Origin: Dactylellina haptotyla
Taxonomy: Eukaryota; Ascomycota; Orbiliomycetes; Orbiliales; Orbiliaceae
Direction: 5' to 3'
Length of the DNA stretch: 64,000 bases
Assembly: GCA_031310005.1 (NCBI GenBank)
Contig: CM062384.1
Span: forward strand, 3,038,001-3,102,000
Positions 35,309 through 44,560 of the stretch are shown here, in pieces (the first letter of the stretch is position 1; each line of letters begins with the position of its first letter). Position numbers and translations under genes: made by a program. The notes under the pieces are model-generated. The model worked only from the letters and a program-made list of their open reading frames with translations, did not search any database and had not been told where the DNA came from.

Positions 35309-36394
35309 TCAATTTGTTTCCCCCAAAGCCAAAATCTGCGCCGGAGTAATATTCCGTATTTCGTGTTCAAGGCTTAATAATTCATCTAAACGGTTCTTGA
35401 TGCACACCCCTGCGGGATATCCTCGATAACCATGAAGATTGTAGCAATTTCCACATGAGCAAACAATGGCGCGAGCGATGGTATTGCGGAATATATCACA
35501 CATCTCTAGTAAAGTTAAGTTATTTCGGTTATAGTTGGGGTAACCTATCTGCCTGCCTATCATCAAAATAGAGCCAACACTTAGAATGTCGGCTGCAGTA
35601 AACTTTGAAATATTTTGCTGGTGTGTATGCTTCTCGTTACTGGTATGAAATCCAGATAGCGTCTCATCAATGAGATTAGTAATTTTTTCTTTCAGTCGAT
35701 TTCGTATTTTCCATATCACTGTATATCCTCGTGAGTAAACCATATTAACAGGTGTTGGGGTGCAGAGCAGGACCATACTTTCACCAAGCCTTTGGATATT
35801 GTGATCTAATACTGTTCCGTTGATCGAGAATGATGACCCGTCCTCCATTTTAATATAGAATAGTGGCCCTTTAACAAGTCTCTCCAGGATATTTCTTTTA
35901 TTGAAGACTTTCGCGATCCACGTCCACTCCATATCAACCGCGAGCGCATGGTGTGGAATTGGAGGTTTTGGAACCCATAAGATTTCGATCCATCTGTCGA
36001 TCGCTGGGGCGACTGCTTCTGCGACTTGGTAGGAGTCACACCAAGTTGCAAGATCGTACAAAAATCTCATAGTAACAGTAGCTGGGTTTCGCTTGCTCCG
36101 GAGGTGGGTGATATTCAAGATGGTTATCGGAATTTCAAGACTTTCACATTCTACCGTAACTTCTTTCATACCTGATTCGGGATTTATTTGAGATTCTTTG
36201 AAGTTCTTTGACGGGTCGAGCATCACTTCGAATACTGGTGAAGCTAGTGAAAGTACTTTAGACGAGACACGTAAAGTACCTAGGGCTTCATCACCGTCGT
36301 CGGTCGGCTTGTAACATGTTATGAGTACATCACCCACCGGGTCGATGTCTGTGACGTTAGTGTCGCCCATAGTTGAGTGCTTACGTTTCAACAT
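35309..36394 (-). CDS. BTB/POZ-like domain protein
   Basis: Single exon, 361 aa; the next Met at 36370 (MGDTNVTDIDPVGDVLITCY) is an equally good start. The BTB-type core is visible: GDVLITCYKP, TLRVSSKVLSLASPVFEVML then DPSKNF, a spacer, NITHLRSKRN and FLYDLATWCDSYQVAEAVAP. This is the pattern of the large fungal BTB family. The C-terminal half carries ICSCGNCYNLHGY, possibly a small Cys cluster. BTB proteins often serve as Cul3 adaptors, but fungal members of this kind are mostly uncharacterised. Confidence 0.82.
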   Translation of the reverse strand: MLKRKHSTMGDTNVTDIDPVGDVLITCYKPTDDGDEALGTLRVSSKVLSLASPVFEVMLDPSKNFKESQINPESGMKEVTVECESLEIPITILNITHLRSKRNPATVTMRFLYDLATWCDSYQVAEAVAPAIDRWIEILWVPKPPIPHHALAVDMEWTWIAKVFNKRNILERLVKGPLFYIKMEDGSSFSINGTVLDHNIQRLGESMVLLCTPTPVNMVYSRGYTVIWKIRNRLKEKITNLIDETLSGFHTSNEKHTHQQNISKFTAADILSVGSILMIGRQIGYPNYNRNNLTLLEMCDIFRNTIARAIVCSCGNCYNLHGYRGYPAGVCIKNRLDELLSLEHEIRNITPAQILALGETN

Positions 36395-37684
36395 ATGGTA
36401 GTTTTTTATAGGAGAATTAGGAGACCGACTCCGCAGTAAGGAGTAAATGGAATCTCAAAGCACGAATCCGTATCGAGAGATGCAAGATTATATTTTAAAT
36501 ATTTCCTATCATGTTAGTCATTTGAGGAGGTTCTGGAAAGTTTGTATATCCTGTTTTCCATTTAATATGATATATGTCTTCGCCGAGTAATCATGGCGTA
36601 TGGCGTAATAAAAACCATTCAAGGGGAGTTCTAGGATTCAGATAATTTAGTAAAAAATATTACTCAGTTTTCTACACCACTTCGAACATTTGCAATTATT
36701 TGGTGGATTTCCTGGATATATTGCCACCTATAACTTGTAGGTCGCCAAAACTAATATTTCGTTTTGGAATATGCCTAGACGTGGTTTTGCATCCCGATTC
36801 TCTTGATTCTATGTAGGGCCCTTAGGAAGAGCGGTCTAGCCGCAAAATGCCCATGAAGAGAAATGAATACGTAGGACCAAAATCTAAATAGTTCCACTCC
36901 CTGCATAATATATATGTTTATATTTTGGCAATTTTTTTTCTTAGAAATTACGCTAATTTACTATTACTGCACTCCAAAGCTCTAGAATATTTATATTTCT
37001 TCCCCTTAAATTAAATAAATAGGTTCGTATATATGTATGTCGCTCACGCGGAAGGTCTGGGTTGAGATGGGTACCAGTGGGTGTCGCAAAGGCGGTGAAG
37101 CCCAACCGGCAACCGGCCCAACCTTATATGTCGGCTGCAGCGTTGATCTTCAGGATCTGATTCATATGTGTCAAAACCTCTGTTTGGAAGGTCACGCAGT
37201 CTTATGTTACAGTCCGGACCGGAGAATTAATTCTAGAGCCAGTGTTAATGAAATCTATGAAGTTCCTTTAGAAGTCTGAGGTACTAAGTGCAGTGTTCAG
37301 TCGTAACGCGTTAACGTTCGTCACGTCGTTACGTTCTCGCTAACTGTTCCACCAATTCCCCGCTCCGGCCTCCGCCGCATGTTGGTTCCGCGACCTGACC
37401 GCCTTAAATTAAATCCTGGAATAAATGCAAGCGAAGGAACACAACTGATCACGTAGACCTTTCTAGCCTGGCGAAGAAAAGACACCCAAACCGGTTTAAA
37501 CTTACTGTAGCAATGTCTCGACAATAACATAAGTGAAAACCCGCAGTTGACCGGTTCAAGGCACTGGATTACCAACGGGAATACGCTATCAATACTCCTT
37601 TCTGGCTCTCGCAGTCTGAGACTACCCCGCCGTGGCTTTCGCTTGCGATAGGGTGCAATATTGCCATCCCATCTCGCAGCCTCG
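36395..37684. other. intergenic, 1.3 kb
   Basis: Divergent region between the BTB gene and the kinase gene. An 80-codon forward frame (37037-37279) and a long antisense frame (37321-37947) are present, but neither shows a domain. I treat both as chance. The part from 36,540 to 37,020 is AT-rich. Confidence 0.5.
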
Positions 37685-39379
37685 ATGTCGAGCACCGTCA
37701 GCAACACATGGCAGCAATTGTTCGAAGATAAGAGGGCTATCTTCTCGGATAAGCTATGCGAGCTTGACGAAGACGTCATTGATGAAGATACTTTTCGGAC
37801 GAATTTCGAATACTTCAGCCGGCAACATGGAGAAAGGTACACCATCGCTAAGCTTGCAAAGCTGCATCTTGAGTGCATCAACAAGTTTGCTGGTGTTATC
37901 GATGAGGCCCTGCCACATGAGTTTGGCAACAAGGTAACCGCGTTCATGTTCAGCGGTATTTACGTAACCGTGAGAGTAAGTTCATCATGCTCTAGCGGCT
38001 AGCCCAGCTCGTGCACAATTTCTAATTACGTACTAGTGTGTTTATAAATACGCCCATTACCGACTGAATCCTCTCATTGAGTTGTTGGCCAAACTTAATA
38101 AAAATATCCCAGAAGTGTCGCCAAACATATCACGATTTGCCGATGAATATACTGTGCAGAATCCGTTACAAGAAATATTTAGAGTCTATATGGATTCTCT
38201 TCTTTATATGATTGTGTACCTCCAGAAAGCGCGTAAGTCAAACTACCGCATTCTATTCTCATTTCCTATCACGGATACTGATTTGTGTACCTGCAATTAG
38301 CCACCGACTCAGAACTACTTTTTAATATCGATAGCCATATTGAAAACGCTGGCGGGATCTTTGTGGGTGCTATCACTCGATTTCAACACACAATGAAATT
38401 AGCAGAGCGTACAGAGAACGCTAGCAGCTATGGGCTCCCTACGACCGGCCGTAGCGATGACCGGCATTCATATGACACGCAAGCACGGTTCGTTCGGCGG
38501 CGAACTCTCGGAGCAGGATCTTTCGGTTATGTGGACGAGGTTGAAGAAGTTTCTACAAATCAAGTATTTGCTCGCAAGCGGATACTCCTGGACCCAAACT
38601 CTGGAACTAGGAGAGCAGAAGAAGATGTCCGAAACGAAGTCGAAATCATGGACAAGCTGTGTAATCAGCATATTGCAAGGGTGTTAATGTACATCAAAGA
38701 GGAAAGCACCTGTAGCATCATTATGAAAGCTGCGGACTGTGATCTTCGCACCTACCTTCGAAGATGCGCAGAATCAGGCTACCATCCGAATGACTTGCAC
38801 CGTATCATACCATGGTTTGGGTGCTTGTTGGACGCACTCGCTTACGCTCATGGACTCAATATTACTCACCGTGATATTAAACCTGGGAACATTCTGCTAA
38901 AGGATGGACAGGTCTACCTAGCAGATTTCGGTTTAGCTAAAGACTTGACTACACAACAGATGAGCGCTTCATCTACCAGCATGCCATGTGGAGCTCTTGT
39001 ATATCGCGCCCCGGAAGTGAGGCCTAACGCTCCCCGAGGACCACCCGCGGATGTCTTCTCGTTAGGCTGTGTCTTCTCAGAGATGCTCACCGTGTATAAT
39101 GGGAGATCAGTGGACCAATACTGGGGATATCGTAATGATCCAGATGGTGACCACGCATTCCGATATAATCTCCCACAGGTCTATGATTGGTTAAGTCACA
39201 TAAAGCCGGGGACGTCTGACCCCTCAGGCTTGCTCTTGTTCATAATACCAAAAATGCTTGCAGATAATCCTAGAGAAAGACAGACAGCGCAACGTGGAGT
39301 TCGAACTCTGTTGGCGGATGGCGGAAGAGAGCTGTTTTGCGATTCTCACTGCCTACAAGGAATACCTCCACGGTGGTAA
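37685..39379 (+). CDS. Ser/Thr protein kinase with STAND-type N-terminal helical region
   Basis: Model: join(37685..37975, 38037..38232, 38301..39379), 521 aa, phases closing. Residues 1-200 are alpha-helical and resemble the N-terminal region of many fungal NACHT/STAND proteins (I believe the DUF7708 type): WQQLFEDKRAIFSDKL, ALPHEFGNKVTAFMFSGIYV, LIELLAKLNKNIPEVSPNIS, IFRVYMDSLLYMIVYLQKAP. The kinase domain spans about 228-505 and looks active: Gly loop LGAGSFGYV, Lys in FARKRI (about 255), catalytic loop THRDIKPGNILL (Asp about 354), ADFGLAKD (about 371), YRAPEV and DVFSLGCVFSEM. I chose ATG 37685 because the upstream extension starts at TTG. Substrates are unknown. A kinase in the position normally held by NACHT suggests a role in innate-type signalling; this is inference. 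Confidence 0.85.
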
Positions 39380-40265
39380 CGTAACGTAAGTAGCTTTGAG
39401 GCTTTGTATCTTATGTGTAACTGATATCATACAGCTATTCACTAATAACACGGAGCAACGGTGAAATTTAAATTACATATTTCTTGAATATGCAAGGAGG
39501 TTTTAAATCTCATATTTCTTATTGAAAACGCTACGAGGATGTACAGCCATTAATATACCAGGACTGAATATTTTAGGGCTTTGAAAGGGGGGTCAATTGG
39601 CGGATATGATCTTCTACGATGAATGAAACTACATACTTCTGATATTTGATTGGTAATTTGCATAAACATGAGCATATATATTTATTAATTTGTCCGGAGC
39701 GAGAGTACGTGCTGTATACATCAAAGAAATATGTTCCAGAATAGGAAGACCGATATCAATATCAAGAAAGAAATTTTGACAAGGCTAACATTTTACTCGA
39801 ATGCCAATATCGTTCAGCATGCGAGTTTGTCTGTCTTTATATGACGTGTTGGAGGTCCCCTTTGTCATCCTGTACCTATAATGGAAAAGCGGGGCCCGCG
39901 AGGCTGCTTGATTTCAATCAGGCTTTGTATACAGGAAAACACATGCTCACCATGGTAATAGTGTACGCAAAGAGAGTTGAGTATTGGTAGGACAGTTGGA
40001 CGTATGTAAAAGTGGATCTAAGGCTGAAGGATTTCAAATGTGCTCTGTGTGATATCTATTATTGAATATCAGACCTGCAGTTCCTTCCATCGCCGTTCCA
40101 AAACTAGCGTTCTCAACTGTCTCCGAACCGAATTCTGCTTGTATGTTACACTCGCGATCGGGCCATTGCAATCAAGGATTGGTTTGTGCTCCGGAGGGAT
40201 AACGTGAACGCTTAACTCCAGCACTCCATCAACCGTCTTCGATCATCCGAAACAGGGATTTCAGG
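39380..40265. other. intergenic, AT-rich
   Basis: 3' flank of the kinase gene and promoter of the PfkB-like gene. No coding frame of note. Confidence 0.5.
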
Positions 40266-41450
40266 ATGAGTACCCGTACCAGAGCTGCGACCAGGCGGTT
40301 GACAATCCTCAACTCGGAACCGCTCTCCGTTGCTATTATCGGGACCATTGGTATGGATTCTATCCATGTAGTAGAACGTATGCCTGAAAATGGAGAATCT
40401 CTCAACGCAATCTCTATGAAACGTCTACCGGGAGGGAAAGGCGCGAACACAGCTATTGCCGTATGCCGTGCGAGCCGCCATAAACCGATTCCGGAAGATG
40501 ACGCTGATCAGGAAGGCGAAGAAGTCGCGGGAGAAACCCGCCAACTTTCGCCCGCCGAAATTGGCAGCAATGAGAACAATATCGAGATTAATATCTATAT
40601 GAATGGGTCTGTCGGTAATGATAAGATCGGTAGAATCCTGAAAGCTAATCTGGTAAAACACGATATCGACGTTTCGGGCGTCCAGGTCTGCAATGATGAT
40701 CATAGCACTACGTGCAACGTCTTTGTCGACCAGCATACGGGACAGAGTAGGAACTTGGGCTATCCCGGGGCTACTCCTTATTGGCGCCCGAGCGAGAAGG
40801 ACTCCGTGAACTGCCTGGCAGCTGGGAAACGACCGGACCTTGTGGTTGTCAATTTAGGGATTTCACGACAGGCCGCAGAGAACATTATCAGAGTATCTCA
40901 TAGGAAGGGTGTCGACACGATTCTAAATGCGTCTCCTGCTATGTTCTTGCTTACCACAACATATAGAAGCGTGACCCACCTTCTTTTGAACGAGTCAGAG
41001 GCCGCAACCATGTCTGGCAACATATCCGAGGAATTCAGCGGCCCGAGTCTGTGGGAAAGGGCAGCAAAGTATTTTGTCGACCTCGGGGTAAAATATGTTG
41101 TAATAATTCTTTCAAAGAACGAAGGAGCATATTACGCAACTCAAGAAGGTACAACGGGTCGGATTGAGCCAGAGAAGGTGGAATCAAAGACGAAAGATAC
41201 CACAGGAGCAAGGTTAGTTCCTCGTCAATTTCTTTCCCGCGGTTGACCAGCTCGTATTTTGCAATCGACCTAACTATTGCACAGAAGTACCTTTGTGGGG
41301 ACGTATGTTGTAGAATGCTTGAGAGCTAAACGTTTCGGTGAATGGGATATTGAGAAAGCCATTAAACGGGCATATATTTTCTCTACACGGGCGGTAACTG
41401 AGTTAGGGGCACAAGAATCTATCCCATGGGCCGATGAGATTGATTCCTAG
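40266..41450 (+). CDS. PfkB/ribokinase-like protein lacking the catalytic Asp motif
   Basis: Model: join(40266..41212, 41285..41450), 370 aa. The fold of a ribokinase is clear: VAIIGTIGMDSIHVVERMPE, then the first PfkB signature LPGGKGANTAIAVCRASRHK, then GSVGNDKIGRIL, LLLNESEAATMSG and ALDLG-type VDLGVKYVVIILSKNEGAYY. The second signature, normally DTxGAGDxF with the catalytic Asp, reads DTTGARSTFVGTY when the single canonical intron is removed, so Gly-Asp is replaced by Arg-Ser. The other nearby acceptor (AAG at 41287) also gives no Asp. An acidic insert (about residues 77-115) follows the first signature, as in some fungal relatives. It is either a pseudoenzyme or a changed catalyst. It is convergent with the CorA-like gene. 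Confidence 0.82.
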
Positions 41451-41774
41451 GGGCTATCAACTTTGCACCCGCCAGATTATGTGTCGGTCACAACGGAAAT
41501 ACTTGGTACGAGATCACATTTTGACGGAACCCAGCCAGCCTACGGAGACTGAATCCAACTCTTGTCTGGTTTCTTTGTGGCTAAGTTAATGACCACTTTG
41601 ATCCCCGAAATTCTGATCTTTAGCCTTTCTCTTCCCAATCACAGAATGGATGAATATTTCTCAATTAAAGTTGCCCAAATTCTATTGGTTTCATCTAAAG
41701 CTTCGCTCTAACCCTTTTTAAACAGTAATTTAGGAAGAATAATAATGAAAACAATAAAATATACAATATCTGCA
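41451..41774. other. shared 3' flank of convergent genes
   Basis: 3' ends of the PfkB-like gene (+) and the CorA-like gene (-). AT-rich towards 41,720-41,770. Confidence 0.55.
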
Positions 41775-43531
41775 TCAGGCAGTCTTGAAGTTCGGCTTTG
41801 TCATACTAGAATACATACCTAGACGGCTCTTACGGCCTAGATATAAGATCCACAATAGTGTGATTGCCATCAATGGGAGAGAAATCACGAGATATATCCA
41901 AAATTGGGAGGCAACAACAATATGGTTCTCCGGTACTTCTTCTGCCACGCCGACCGACTGAATCAAAGTAGATGAGAATACAGTCTATAAACCGATTTAG
42001 CCATTTAAATGCTTGAGCAATGCTTGCAAATATGGAGAGACTTACGGCAACTAATGAAGCAGGAAGGCAGACTGTTGCGACAACCGCTAGAGCTTTAAGT
42101 ATGGCCGAATCTGCTTGACCTGTGGTAGCTAAAAATGCAAGCGTTTCTTGGTGCTCTTTTCCTTGATTTGTTAAGTCCACTAGCGACTGAAGCATCTTCC
42201 CGGACGCATTTACTGATGTATTTAGAAGCTCTCCGTTGCGGAAAGCTAGAATTTTCGAAAGCTAGGTCATGGAATCATCAGGGGTGGCGAACATAGATGA
42301 AGGATAAAATGCCAAACTTACTAGGTCTAATGTACTATCCAATTGTCGATTTAAACGCTCTAAAGAGGCTTTATAGCCCCTCATCTCCACTATGTACACG
42401 TTAATCAAGTTTGTCGACTCAGCTGGGACTGGAGATGCGCTATGTTCAGATGCAAGTGCATGTTTCAAGCAACCCTCAGCTATATCTACAGAGTTTTCGA
42501 TAGCGGCTTTTGCTCTATTAAACTTTGCTTGTAGGATATGCAAATTCTGAAGATCAAGGTAGGATACGGTGAAACCCTGGTTTTTGCCTTGCTTTATAGC
42601 TGAATAACATGCTTTGTCATCCTGGTGGTATTATTAGTATTCCGTGTAAGAAAACAGGGAGAAATGGCAAAGCTAACATGTTTCTGAAGCTCTGTTTTGA
42701 GGTATTCAATATACTCAGGCCAACCTGTGCTAGTTGATAGAAGTAACGCTGCATGGATTGTTAAATAACAACTATTTGCTTCCGATGTTATTGTATTCTT
42801 TAGAGAAGATAGGAGAGATTGCTTTGGGCCTAGCAAAAGCCATCGCGATAGTTCAGGATTATCGCATAGTTGATGATATATTCCGACTTGCCGGACCGAC
42901 CAAGGATCTTGAAGTTTTCTTCCGTGCTTTTCTACGTATTGTATATTGTAGCAGAGCTCTAACGTAAAAATCAGCTATTCGTAGCACGTTTCTGACTACA
43001 GCGCGCTTATGAGTGAGTGTAGTACTAACCATGCTGTTTCTGCAAACATGTTTGCTGCTCCGAACAAGACCGCCACCCATGGACCAGCCTCTCATCCTCG
43101 CTAGTCTTGGTACCAAACGCAGAAACCAGGTCGAGGAACTGAGGGAAAACATCCATGAAACCTACAAGCGAACCGAACGCCGCCTCGGTAATTTTCAGAC
43201 GACTCCATGAGTGCTCCTGTGGGATTACACTTCGCGAGCGAGATGAGTTACGTTAGTTGGAAAACTAGTTTAGAAATTAGGACCTCGTAGTCAATCTGTA
43301 AACTTACAAAAGAGTGTTAGAGAATATCCGCGAGCTGGTAATTTCGTGTATATAAGTTTCAACATTGCGAGAAGACTTCAAATGCTCCTCCGTAACCGAA
43401 GGACAATCAGGGAAGCCTTGTTTGGGTCTTGTGACATTGAGCACCATGACATCAACATCATCTTGAGTGAATATTTTGGAGGTATTCGCCTGCAGACGTG
43501 CTTTGGCTCTCTGACTGAGTATCGTCAACAT
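41775..43531 (-). CDS. CorA-like transporter-domain membrane protein (fungal)
   Basis: Exons on the minus strand that join in phase: 43216..43030, 42958..42678, 42621..42322, 42261..42046, 41984..41775. They read EHSWSRLKITEAAFGSLVGF, ELCYNIQYVEKHGRK then PWSVRQVGIYHQL, YEYLK-type helices, a coiled region (LNRQLDSTLDL), ADSAILKALAVVATVCLPAS then LVATVFSSTLIQ, and SQFWIYLVISLPLMAITLLW. This is the fungal CorA-like protein pattern: soluble N-terminal domain, long helices, two C-terminal membrane helices. A plausible first exon (43531..43308, ending ITSSRIFSNTLL) matches the family in sequence. Its GT donor, however, leaves phase 2 whereas the next exon needs phase 0, so either the junction is non-canonical or there is a one-base lesion or sequence error. 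Function (ion transport or signalling at a membrane) is unproven. Confidence 0.75.
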
Positions 43532-44560
43532 CGCGATGGCGATTTATCGTTTCATTTATTCTACTGCTCTTGTTATAGAATATTCGATTTATAGAATATA
43601 TTCGAATAGTATTTTGGTTTCTATCCGTATAGGCTTTCTGTGAAATTTATTTCATGAAAACTTCATCGGGGTCTTTTAGAGGGGCGTCCGGCACCCGCAT
43701 CTTATCCTTTCACCGGGTTTGCAGGTTGCATCAGGTGGGGCTTAGACGGCCTGGTTTTCGGTTTGCGAAAAAACGGAGCCGCGTCTGGCAGAGCGAGAGC
43801 GAAAGGTACGCCTGCAGCAGGATGGAATTTCATGAATCCTTGGGTACGGGGCACCTTTATCCTATTGGACGGGCGGAGGCCGCTGGTGGCCACTGATAAC
43901 CAGTGTATATTAACATATCCCGTCGCCCCTTCCGTTCGTTCAAGTTATAGCTTAACCTTTGAGGCCCTCACGTTGGCTGCTGCTTATCGTCCATAACAAC
44001 TAACTCATCACGAACTCCTCGAATATCAGATGGCCACCCAACGAGTATATAATAGATATATTGCCCGTGGAGACCTAGTAGCACTGCTTGACCATGTTTT
44101 TGGCGATATAGAATACATTGTTGAGGTGAGCAGCTCGAAGGCGATTTGACGGGTGGATGCATGTGTCCGAGGTAGACACAAGGCAGATCGATCCCCAACT
44201 AACTGTCGGTAGGAACATAGTGACGCCTGGGTAATTACCAATATCCCGCGCCATCTTGACGAGGTAGGATCGGACTTTTCAGGGCGATACTTGACAAACG
44301 CGAGGCTGATGTCAGTTTAATCCGCAGGAAGAGATCGAGTCCATCTCCAAAGCCTGACATCGGCACCCACATCCCCATCCTGGTTTTTAAAAACAGCAAC
44401 ACAAAGTGTTTCAACAGGCCCTTGCACACCCGTAGATGTTTAAATCGTCATCACCTGCCAGCGTGTTCCGCATACACTCTCCATTTCTGTCGTTTCAGAT
44501 TACACTCATTTGGTCCTCACTGGGTCTTTCGATCTTATAATTTATGCTCGATCCCAGAAG
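43532..44560. other. intergenic, 1 kb
   Basis: Divergent region between the CorA-like gene and the kinase-pseudokinase gene. Short overlapping frames at 43,654-43,996 and on the reverse strand at 43,968-44,429 have no recognisable similarity. GC content is higher in 43,680-43,960 than in the surroundings. Confidence 0.5.

Noticed and set aside
37037-37279. 80-codon forward frame
   Set aside because: Has an ATG but no domain, no partner exon and no conserved context that I can recognise.
37321-37947. 208-codon antisense frame over the first exon of the STAND-like kinase
   Set aside because: It overlaps a well-supported coding exon on the other strand, shows no domain, and looks like a shadow frame.
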